A stretch of DNA of 64,000 nucleotides from Legionella rowbothamii (GTDB taxonomy: Bacteria; Pseudomonadota; Gammaproteobacteria; Legionellales; Legionellaceae): NCBI RefSeq assembly GCF_900639985.1, contig NZ_CAAAIM010000001.1, positions 62,001 to 126,000 on the forward strand, given 5' to 3'. Below, in pieces: positions 57,433-64,000 of the stretch. How positions within the stretch are numbered: the stretch's first letter is position 1; every line of letters begins with the position of its first letter. A model generated the notes under the pieces. That model made no database searches and was not told where the DNA came from. It saw nothing but the letters and a program-made list of their open reading frames with translations. A program made the position numbers and the translations under genes.

Positions 57433-58464
57433 ATGACAAAAAAAGTTTTTATTTTCGGTGCCTCTGGTACAGGTAAAACGGAATTATTAAGGCAATTAAT
57501 AGATCAAGGGGTTACACGCGGAGCTGACTATCATCCGACAATAGGCCCGGATTTTCAATTGGTAAATGGTCTGATGATTTGGGACTCCACTGGAACCAAT
57601 AGTGAATACAAAGAGTCTTCCCGTCACTTTAGAATTGGCGCCGAGCTTGGCATTTATTGTATTAATTTATCTAAAGTGATTGATAATGATGTTTTACAGC
57701 AAATTAAACTAGATTTAATATCGTTTAGCGCTCTGAACCCAGATGCCAAATTAATTTTAGTCGGCACCTGCAGCGACGAGGCTCTCCCAGAAAATACTAT
57801 GGAATCATTGTGTAATCAATTGCAAGAGCCTAATTTTATGGCGGTCGTTGCAGTGACCACAGCAAGTCCTCGTGGCACGCAACCATTGCTTAGGGTACTT
57901 AATCATTATGTGAACTTAAATAACCTGTTAATTTTACGTAATAAATTTCCTAATGACTCGGATTTGTATAGCGCTTTAAATAAGTTAAATAACGAAGTGA
58001 TTCATTTGGGACTAAATGCTGATGAAATTGATGCTTTAGGCAATGAGGTCAGCAATTTGCTTGTCGCAATAACCGATTCGACGCTGTTAGATAAGACCAA
58101 AGCATATAATCAGTTCCTTGTAAACTGTGACGCAAAGTTTACCGAAATGTATCATGGCCTTAAGGCTGCAGTTAAAACTTTTGCAGCGGTAGTTTTAGTT
58201 ACTGCTTTAGCTGCGGGCCTGTTCTTTGGTGCTGGTGTTGTATTTGGTGCTTGGGCGGGTGCTTCTGCATTTTTTACTGCATTAGTGGAAGGGACTACAG
58301 GGGCTGCTGCATTTGCTGCGGGAACCACAGCAACCAATCTGACTTCCATTGCTTATTTTGGGAGTAGTTTTTTCCAGAAACCAGTCAAGAGCGCAGCGAG
58401 TGAATTTATTGAAAGTGTAAAAAACGCTAATATAGAGGACTTGAATCTGAGCGGCACCATGTAG
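57433..58464 (+). CDS. Rab-like small GTPase with C-terminal hydrophobic region (effector candidate)
   Basis: Residues 9-16 (GASGTGKT) are a P-loop. HPTIGPDF (34-41) matches the switch I motif TIGVDF of Rab GTPases, and WDSTGTNSEY (50-59) matches WDTAGQERF of switch II. The catalytic Gln after DxxG is Thr (T55), and NKxD is TCSD (112-115), so GTP hydrolysis and base specificity may be altered. The stretch between switch I and WD is about eight residues shorter than in Rabs. From about 245 to 310 the protein is hydrophobic (FAAVVLVTALAAGLFFGAGVVFG), so it may sit in a host membrane. Length 343. There is no CaaX box. AGAGG lies seven bases before the ATG. Confidence 0.82.
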   Translation: MTKKVFIFGASGTGKTELLRQLIDQGVTRGADYHPTIGPDFQLVNGLMIWDSTGTNSEYKESSRHFRIGAELGIYCINLSKVIDNDVLQQIKLDLISFSALNPDAKLILVGTCSDEALPENTMESLCNQLQEPNFMAVVAVTTASPRGTQPLLRVLNHYVNLNNLLILRNKFPNDSDLYSALNKLNNEVIHLGLNADEIDALGNEVSNLLVAITDSTLLDKTKAYNQFLVNCDAKFTEMYHGLKAAVKTFAAVVLVTALAAGLFFGAGVVFGAWAGASAFFTALVEGTTGAAAFAAGTTATNLTSIAYFGSSFFQKPVKSAASEFIESVKNANIEDLNLSGTM

Positions 58465-58482
58465 TGCAGTGTGGGCTTATAG

Positions 58483-58515
58483 ACGAGTTACCGCGGTTTG
58501 ACCGCGGTAACTCGT
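58483..58515. repeat. Dispersed palindrome, family B copy (ACGAGTTACCGCGG)
   Basis: A perfect 14-bp stem ACGAGTTACCGCGG / CCGCGGTAACTCGT with a TTTGA loop, just after the Rab-like gene. It shares TTACCGCGG-n-TTGA-CCGCGGTAA with the copy at 47427-47455. Confidence 0.75.
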
Positions 58516-58636
58516 GGAAGAATAACCTTAAGTAACAGCCATTAGTCATAAGCAACCAGACTACACTATTAGATAATGGTATGAAAAAGTTTCGGATATT
58601 AGGAAAAACCGTTCAGCCTAAGGAAGGAGCAATATC

Positions 58637-59314
58637 ATGGATATTTATGCAAGCCAATTAATTCGATCGTCAATTATTGGCATAGTAATTGTATTGTCAC
58701 TCCTTTTTATTCCTGCAGGAACTCTTAACTATTGGCAAGGCTGGGTTTATACTTTGGTATTTATTAGTGTCTCCACCGCATATACCGTGTATTTAGCAAA
58801 ACATGATCCCGCATTACTTAAACGTCGTACGGAAGCAGGTATATCTTATGAAAAAGAACCTGCACAGAAAATCATTATTTCTTTGCTTTTTGTCATTTGT
58901 ATCGCACTGGTCATTTTATCGGCCCTCGATGCACGTTTTGGCTGGTCTTACATGCAATGGTACATATCTATCTTAGGTGATCTAGTCGTTGTATTCTCTT
59001 TTTATGTTTTTCATCTCGTTTCAAAAGTGAATACCTATGCTGCAGCCAATATTCGTGTTGAGGAGGGGCAACAAGTTATTTCCAGTAGCCTCTATGGATT
59101 TGTCCGCCATCCGATGTATCTGGGCGCTATATTTTTTTTCGTTGGTACCCCAATTGCTCTCGGATCCTGGTGGGCACTTCTTTTAATTCCCATCTTATTC
59201 GTAATTTTAGTTGCGCGTATTTTGAATGAAGAAAAAGTACTTGTACGAGATTTGCCTGGATATACAGAGTATCAAAAGAAAGTCAGATCGCGCCTCATAC
59301 CCTTTATTTGGTAA
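58637..59314 (+). CDS. ICMT/PEMT-like membrane methyltransferase
   Basis: An integral membrane methyltransferase of the isoprenylcysteine carboxyl methyltransferase/phospholipid methyltransferase superfamily. About five membrane segments are followed by the superfamily motif GFVRHPMYLGAIFF and the NEEKVLVRDLPGYTEYQKKVRSRLIPFIW tail that binds S-adenosylmethionine. 225 residues; GGAG precedes the ATG. The substrate (a lipid, quinone or protein) is unknown. Its place behind a Rab-like gene is probably accidental, since that protein lacks a CaaX box. Confidence 0.85.
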   Translation: MDIYASQLIRSSIIGIVIVLSLLFIPAGTLNYWQGWVYTLVFISVSTAYTVYLAKHDPALLKRRTEAGISYEKEPAQKIIISLLFVICIALVILSALDARFGWSYMQWYISILGDLVVVFSFYVFHLVSKVNTYAAANIRVEEGQQVISSSLYGFVRHPMYLGAIFFFVGTPIALGSWWALLLIPILFVILVARILNEEKVLVRDLPGYTEYQKKVRSRLIPFIW

Positions 59315-59334
59315 CGACATCTTCCTTAATACGG

Positions 59335-60105
59335 CTATGCCATGATGTGATAACCACTATCAATGTAAATCGTATCTCCAGTAATACTTTTCGCATAATC
59401 GCTGGCAAGAAAAGTTACCATGGCACCGATGTCATTGATATTTGCTAAAAAGCCGAGAGGAGATTTATGTGTAGCATCTTGTATTAACTCATCAAATTTT
59501 TCTAAACCGGAGGCTGCACGTGTTTTAAGAGGCCCTGGGGAAATCGCAATGACACGAATATTCTCTGGGCCGAGTTCTGCTGCCATATAGCGCACGGATG
59601 CTTCTAATGCTGCTTTTACGGGACCCATGAGATTGTAATTGTGCACTACTTTTTCCGCACCATAAAAAGACATAGTAAATAGGGCACCGCCATTTTTCAT
59701 TAACGGCTTCGCAAGGTTGGTCATACGTATAAAGGAGTGGCAGGAAATGTCCATCGCTAACAAGAATCCATCTTTTGATGATGCGAATAGAGGACCATGC
59801 AAATCTGCTGTTGGAGCGAAAGCAATTGAATGCACGATGATGTCAATTTGTCCCCAAGTTTGGGAAATTTTGGCAAATAAATCAGTTAAATCTTGGTCAT
59901 TAGTTACATTACAACGCATATAAATGGATGGATGGAGTTCTTGTGCGATGGGATCAACAAAAGGTTTTGCTTTTTCATTGATGTAGGTGATTGCTAATTC
60001 AGCTCCTGATGCTTTTAACGTGCGTGCGCATGCATAGGCAATTGAGCTGTCATTGGCAATACCAACCACCAAGGCTTTTTTTCCTGAAAGTAAGTTACCG
60101 TCCAT
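59335..60105 (-). CDS. fabI: Enoyl-ACP reductase FabI
   Basis: Reduces enoyl-ACP with NADH in the last step of fatty-acid elongation. The SDR start GKKALVVGIANDSSIAYACARTL, HSIAFAP (FabI-specific), and the active-site pattern SFYGAEKVVHNYNLMGPVKAAL (Tyr-x6-Lys) are present. 256 residues, close to E. coli FabI (262). It is a single gene on the minus strand, convergent with the membrane methyltransferase. Confidence 0.93.
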   Translation of the reverse strand: MDGNLLSGKKALVVGIANDSSIAYACARTLKASGAELAITYINEKAKPFVDPIAQELHPSIYMRCNVTNDQDLTDLFAKISQTWGQIDIIVHSIAFAPTADLHGPLFASSKDGFLLAMDISCHSFIRMTNLAKPLMKNGGALFTMSFYGAEKVVHNYNLMGPVKAALEASVRYMAAELGPENIRVIAISPGPLKTRAASGLEKFDELIQDATHKSPLGFLANINDIGAMVTFLASDYAKSITGDTIYIDSGYHIMA

Positions 60106-60469
60106 GTTATTTTCCCTTATGTCTTTATTTAATTATACATGACAAATTTTTTAATTTTAAACCAATCCATTAGACAACGACTCACATCGATGATGTATTT
60201 CAATCTTGTTCTGATTATTGCTTAATTCCTCAAACGGTTGCTAATATTCTTGGAGGCAAGGGGACAAGTAAACCAATGGGTATTTAATCATCTTATGGGC
60301 TGTGCTTATAGTGCACGCATTACACTCATTTGCATTGAGCCTACATTGGATTTGATTTGAGACAGACATAAACGAGTAAAAAAGGAAAAGCTAGAAAAAA
60401 AAAAGACACAAATGTGTCTTTATAATGCAGTGATCTTATTTTTGTTGTTCTTAAAAATCACTCTGAAAA
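60106..60469. other. Intergenic region between fabI and tRNA-Arg
   Basis: 364 bp, AT-rich. No convincing ORF, promoter or further RNA was found. An A-rich run (60394-60406) lies downstream of the tRNA on its strand and reads as T-rich there, so it may terminate the tRNA transcript. Confidence 0.4.
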
Positions 60470-60546
60470 TGGCGCGCCCGGAAGGATTCGAACCTCCGAC
60501 CCTTTGGTTCGTAGCCAAATACTCTATCCAACTGAGCTACGGGCGC
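60470..60546 (-). tRNA. tRNA-Arg (ACG)
   Basis: A full cloverleaf on the minus strand: acceptor GCGCCCG paired with CGGGCGC, D-arm GCTCAGTTGGATAGAGT, anticodon loop CTACGAA (anticodon ACG), T-arm GGAGGTTCGAATCCTTCC and an encoded CCA. A34 should be edited to inosine by TadA. Confidence 0.96.
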
Positions 60547-60552
60547 GTTGAC

Positions 60553-60642
60553 TGGCGGAGAGAGAGGGATTCGAACCCTCGATGGGATTTCTCCCATACT
60601 CCCTTAGCAGGGGAGCGCCTTCGACCACTCGGCCATCTCTCC
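60553..60642 (-). tRNA. tRNA-Ser (GCT)
   Basis: A class II tRNA with a long variable arm: acceptor GGAGAGA/TCTCTCC, D-arm GGCCGAGTGGTCGAAGGCG, anticodon loop CTGCTAA (anticodon GCT), variable arm TATGGGAGAAATCCCATCG, T-loop GGTTCGAATCC and encoded CCA. It lies 6 bp upstream of tRNA-Arg, so they are probably one transcript. Confidence 0.96.
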
Positions 60643-60892
60643 AATCAATGCCGCGCAGTATACTCAGGTATTTTTATAACGTCAACACTTCTTTTGAAAA
60701 TATGTTAAAACCATAAAAAAAACATGATTAATGTGCAATATTTGTTTAATTGTATTCCAAAAAAAGCAATGTATTTCATTAAGCTTAACTCTATGTAATT
60801 ATGTTGAAAAACTGTGTTAACCGTTTCCAAATTTATATGTTTACTGCTACTCTTACACTATTAAAATCAGACCAATTATTTAAGGAGGATCA

Positions 60893-62212
60893 ATGAATCA
60901 GAAGTCGAATTTAAGTGGTCGCGATGTCTATGTAGTTGATGGCAACCGAACCCCATATCTGAAAGCGAAAGGACTAGGCCCGTTTTCAGGATCTGATTTA
61001 GCGGTTGCTGCTGGTATGACTTTATTAAATCGACAACCATTTTCTCCAACCGAATTGGATCAAGTAATTATTGGTAGTGCTATGCCTGGCCCCGATGAGG
61101 CAAACATTGCCCGTGTAGTCGCTTTAAGATTAGGTTGTGGCGATGAAGTTCCTGCATTTACGGTAATGAGAAATTGTGCCTCAGGTATGCAAGCGCTTGA
61201 TAATGCGGCAATAGAAATTGCCAGCGGTCGCAGCGACCTGATATTGGCTGGGGGTACAGAGTCAATGAGCCATGCGCCTTTATTATTCAATCATAAAATG
61301 GTTTCCTGGTTAGCTAATTGGTATGGTGCCAAAAGTATTGGACAGAAGTTAGGGTTAGTTACTCAGTTCAGACCTTCTTATTTAGCTCCTGTGATTGCTC
61401 TATTGCGCGGGTTAACTGATCCAATAGTCGGCTTAAACATGGGCCAAACAGCTGAAAAAGTTGCTTATCGATTCAATATTACTCGCGAACAAATGGATGA
61501 GTTTTCTTTACGTAGCCATTTGAAATTAGCGGAAGCATATAGTGAACATCGCATGACCGAAGTAACGCCTATTATTGATAGCAAAGGGCGTGTCTATGCT
61601 CAGGATGATGGCGTGCGGCCTGATTCTACTTTGGAAAAATTAGCAAAATTAAAACCTTTCTTTGATAAAAAGTACGGCATGGTTACGGCAGGTAATAGCT
61701 CTCAGGTAACTGATGGTGCTTGTTTATTATTGTTGGCCAGTGCAGATGCAGTTAAAAAATACCGTTTAAGAGTAATTGGTCGCATTGTGGATTCACAATG
61801 GGCTGCACTCGATCCTGCCAAAATGGGATTGGGGCCAGTACATGCCGCAACACCAATTATGCAACGTCATAACCTAAAAGCAGACGATATTGATTGTTGG
61901 GAAATCAATGAGGCTTTTGCGGCTCAAGTTTTAGGTTGCCTGGCTGCTTGGAATGATGAGGAATATTGTAAGACGCAATTAGGCTTAGATAAGGCTTTTG
62001 GTGCTCCATCCATAGATAAATTAAATCGTGAAGGGGGCGCAATAGCTGCTGGACATCCTGTTGGTTCTAGTGGTGCGCGTATTGTGCTTCATGTATTGAA
62101 ATCATTAGAGCAAAGAAATGAGTCACGTGGAATGGCCTCTATTTGTATCGGCGGGGGACAAGGCGGGGCTATGTATCTGGAACGTGTGACCGAGGTGAAA
62201 GGACATGAATAA
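60893..62212 (+). CDS. fadI: 3-ketoacyl-CoA thiolase FadI type
   Basis: Cleaves 3-ketoacyl-CoA in the last step of beta-oxidation. The 439 residues have the nucleophile NCASGMQALDNA, NEAFAAQVLGCLAAW, the His motif GGAIAAGHPVGSSGARI and the second Cys in ASICIGGGQGGAMYLE. The length matches the FadI group (about 436) rather than FadA (about 387). AGGAGG lies before the ATG. The 3' end overlaps the next gene by 8 bp, giving a fadI-fadJ-like pair. Confidence 0.93.
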   Translation: MNQKSNLSGRDVYVVDGNRTPYLKAKGLGPFSGSDLAVAAGMTLLNRQPFSPTELDQVIIGSAMPGPDEANIARVVALRLGCGDEVPAFTVMRNCASGMQALDNAAIEIASGRSDLILAGGTESMSHAPLLFNHKMVSWLANWYGAKSIGQKLGLVTQFRPSYLAPVIALLRGLTDPIVGLNMGQTAEKVAYRFNITREQMDEFSLRSHLKLAEAYSEHRMTEVTPIIDSKGRVYAQDDGVRPDSTLEKLAKLKPFFDKKYGMVTAGNSSQVTDGACLLLLASADAVKKYRLRVIGRIVDSQWAALDPAKMGLGPVHAATPIMQRHNLKADDIDCWEINEAFAAQVLGCLAAWNDEEYCKTQLGLDKAFGAPSIDKLNREGGAIAAGHPVGSSGARIVLHVLKSLEQRNESRGMASICIGGGQGGAMYLERVTEVKGHE

Positions 62213-64000
62213 TTATAAAAACTGGGATTTAAAACGAGATAGCGATAACATTATATGGCTTGGGCTAAATAGACACGGCACTAGTGTGAATAGCATGAAT
62301 GAAGAAGTATTGGATGAGCTAAACAGCCAGCTTCAAGAAATTGCTCAAGATAAAAATGCCATCGGTTTGATTATTTATTCAGCAAAAGAGAAGGGATTCA
62401 TTGCTGGAGCAGATGTTTCTTTATTTTCTAAATTTGAAACACCTGCCCAAGCCGTCGATTTTCTACGTAAAGGCCATGCCGTTTTCGCCCGATTACAGGC
62501 ACTAGCCATTCCAACCGTTGCAATGATTGATGGTTTTTGTATGGGAGGCGGATATGAATTAGCTCTGGCATGCACTTATCGTATTGCCACAGACGAAAAA
62601 GATACGCGTATTGGCTTGCCTGAAGTGATGTTAGGGATTCACCCTGGCTGGGGTGGTACGGTGCGTTTGCCGCAGCTTATCGGTGGTTTTAATGCGTTAA
62701 CACAAACTATTTTAACCGGTAGTACTGTTGCAGCCTCTAGAGCTAAAGCGTTAGGTATGGTGGATGATGTAGTTCCTGTTCGTCAATTAAAGCGAGCAGC
62801 AGTTTATTTTATCAAAAATAAACCGCCACGCCACAAACCCTCATTTTTACAAGGATTAACCAATGCGGCTTGGGTGCGCAAACCACTTGCAGCATTAATG
62901 CGTAAAAATGTTGCCAAGCGTGTGCGTAAGGAACATTATCCCGCTCCCTATGCAATTATTGATTTATGGGAAAAAGAAGGGGGAATAGGCGATAGAGCGT
63001 ATCAGAAAGAAATTGAATCGGTTGAGCAATTGGTTACTCAGGGCACTACGTCCAAGAATTTAATTCGTGCTTTTGGATTAAGAGAGCGGCTGAAAGCTTT
63101 TGCCAAAGACAGTAACTTTAAAGCGCAGCATGTGCATGTGATTGGTGCTGGGGTTATGGGGGGGGATATTGCTGCCTGGTGTGCTTTACGCGGTCTTCGC
63201 GTAACACTGCAAGATCAATCTTATGAGCGTATTGCACCTGCAATTGGTCGAGCTTATTCCCTGTACAAGAAAAAACTGCGTAAGCCCCGCTTAATTCAAG
63301 CTGCTATGGATAATTTAATTCCAGATCCGGATGGCCGGGGTATGGCTCAAGCAGACGTGATTATTGAGGCAGTTTTTGAAAATCTGACTGTGAAACAGGA
63401 AATTTTCAAAAAAGTAGAGTTACTTGCTAAAAAAGATGCAATTATTGCTACGAACACGTCCAGTATTCCTTTGGATGAGATCAGTATCGTGATGAGCGAT
63501 CCAACACGTTTAGTTGGTATTCATTTCTTTAATCCAGTTGCTAAGATGGATTTAGTTGAAATAGTAAGTGGGGCATCGACGGCTAAGCAGGTAGCGGAGG
63601 CCTCTTGTGCTTTCGTTGGGCAAATTGCCAAATTACCTTTACCTGTTAAATCGAGCCCAGGTTTTTTAATTAACAGAGTGTTAATGCCTTATTTAATGGA
63701 ATGTGTCCAGCTCCTAGAAGAAGGCTATAGTGCAGAGACTATTGATGAAGCTGCTTTAGAGTTTGGAATGTTTATGGGGCCTGTTGAGTTGGCAGACACC
63801 GTAGGTATGGATGTTTGCTTGGCGGTGGCAGAAAACTTAACTGCACATTATGGTGGTACCGTGCCACAGAAATTACGTGACATGGTCAAAGCAGGTAAAC
63901 TTGGTCGTAAGACTGGCGAAGGTTTTTATCAATATAAAAATGGTAAGCCAGTAAAAGGTCGCCCAGCAGAAGTTGCTAAAGATCAACATATTGCAGATCG
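62205..64000 (+). CDS. fadJ: Beta-oxidation enoyl-CoA hydratase/3-hydroxyacyl-CoA dehydrogenase, 5' part
   Basis: The gene begins with an ATG inside the end of fadI and is cut by the window end (about 598 residues seen). The N-terminal crotonase domain has KGFIAGADVSLF (oxyanion hole), DGFCMGGGYELALACTYRIA (first catalytic Glu region) and IGLPEVMLGIHPGWGGTVRLPQ (second Glu). From about residue 310 comes the dehydrogenase with the NAD motif HVIGAGVMGGDIAAWCALRG, NTSSIPL and GIHFFNPVAKMDLVE. It is a trifunctional-type alpha subunit; FadJ is preferred over FadB because it follows fadI. Confidence 0.9.
   Translation, partial: MNNYKNWDLKRDSDNIIWLGLNRHGTSVNSMNEEVLDELNSQLQEIAQDKNAIGLIIYSAKEKGFIAGADVSLFSKFETPAQAVDFLRKGHAVFARLQALAIPTVAMIDGFCMGGGYELALACTYRIATDEKDTRIGLPEVMLGIHPGWGGTVRLPQLIGGFNALTQTILTGSTVAASRAKALGMVDDVVPVRQLKRAAVYFIKNKPPRHKPSFLQGLTNAAWVRKPLAALMRKNVAKRVRKEHYPAPYAIIDLWEKEGGIGDRAYQKEIESVEQLVTQGTTSKNLIRAFGLRERLKAFAKDSNFKAQHVHVIGAGVMGGDIAAWCALRGLRVTLQDQSYERIAPAIGRAYSLYKKKLRKPRLIQAAMDNLIPDPDGRGMAQADVIIEAVFENLTVKQEIFKKVELLAKKDAIIATNTSSIPLDEISIVMSDPTRLVGIHFFNPVAKMDLVEIVSGASTAKQVAEASCAFVGQIAKLPLPVKSSPGFLINRVLMPYLMECVQLLEEGYSAETIDEAALEFGMFMGPVELADTVGMDVCLAVAENLTAHYGGTVPQKLRDMVKAGKLGRKTGEGFYQYKNGKPVKGRPAEVAKDQHIAD

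Noticed and set aside
57433..58464. Ordinary bacterial GTPase (Era/Obg/MglA)
   Set aside because: TIGPDF followed by WDSTG is the Rab/Ras arrangement; MglA and Era motifs differ, and none has this C-terminal hydrophobic region.
57433..59314. Functional pair of Rab-like GTPase and ICMT-like methyltransferase
   Set aside because: ICMT methylates prenylated CaaX cysteines, but the GTPase ends LSGTM with no CaaX box, and a palindrome separates the genes. Adjacency alone is not evidence.
60412..60708. 98-residue ORF on the plus strand
   Set aside because: It is antisense to tRNA-Arg and tRNA-Ser; the text GFEPPTLWFVAKY...RDSNPRWDF is the well-known artefact of translating tRNA genes backward.
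62375..62575. 66-residue ORF on the minus strand
   Set aside because: It is a shadow inside the crotonase domain of the fadJ-like gene, whose reading frame is clear and keeps all family motifs.
1..64000. CRISPR array, integron or prophage
   Set aside because: No regularly spaced repeats with unique spacers, no integrase, transposase or phage genes were seen; the repeats found are isolated hairpins.

Overview
The window looks like a stretch of Legionella chromosome. It is AT-rich and carries a Legionella major-outer-membrane-protein (MOMP/OmpS) paralogue, a fused TrpE-TrpG, an argR/art/argGH locus without the earlier arginine genes, and several eukaryotic-like or orphan proteins of the kind Legionella exports through Dot/Icm. 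Most of it is housekeeping sequence, with unfamiliar proteins dropped between core operons. I cannot name the species from sequence alone. No rRNA, CRISPR array, prophage or insertion sequence was recognised.

Layout. 0-8 kb: 3' part of a YhdP/AsmA-type gene, a small membrane protein, mpl, an unrecognised 436-aa protein, and clpB behind a clear heat-shock promoter. 8-16 kb: an SppA-like protease, a secreted unknown, greB, suhB, then trmJ-iscS-(cysteine-less IscU-like)-iscA and a fis gene preceded by an unusually structured AT-rich regulatory region. 16-25 kb: RNase P RNA, gatB-gatA-gatC, and the arginine locus argR <-> art transporter-argG-argH with overlapping divergent promoters and ARG-box-like sites. 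25-31 kb: the most unusual block, with a small protein bearing kinase-like motifs and a membrane hairpin, a MOMP paralogue, and a 956-aa protein that appears to contain two HepT/DUF86-like HEPN domains. 31-42 kb: trpE(G)-clcA, a quinone oxidoreductase, ugpA-ugpE-ugpC (no ugpB), a DUF1189-like membrane protein, an alpha/beta hydrolase and fadE. 42-52 kb: minD-minE (no minC beside them), guaB-guaA, tadA, a GAF-GGDEF protein with a ruined GGDEF motif, glnD and map. 52-64 kb: a small secreted protein, a flavoprotein, eptA, an MFS exporter, a Rab-like GTPase with a C-terminal hydrophobic segment, an ICMT-like membrane methyltransferase, fabI, tRNA-Arg, tRNA-Ser, fadI and the 5' part of a fadB/fadJ-type gene.

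How it works together. The arginine block couples uptake (art) to citrulline-to-arginine conversion (argGH) under ArgR. fadE, fadI and the fadB/J-like gene supply beta-oxidation steps. gatCAB, trmJ, tadA, greB, rnpB and the tRNAs serve translation and transcription. The best candidates for something undescribed are the double-HEPN protein (27612-30482), the Rab-like GTPase (57433-58464), the kinase-like membrane protein (25268-26131), the cysteine-less IscU-like protein (14285-14677), the PmrA-box-like direct repeats upstream of fis, and three families of short dispersed palindromes between genes.
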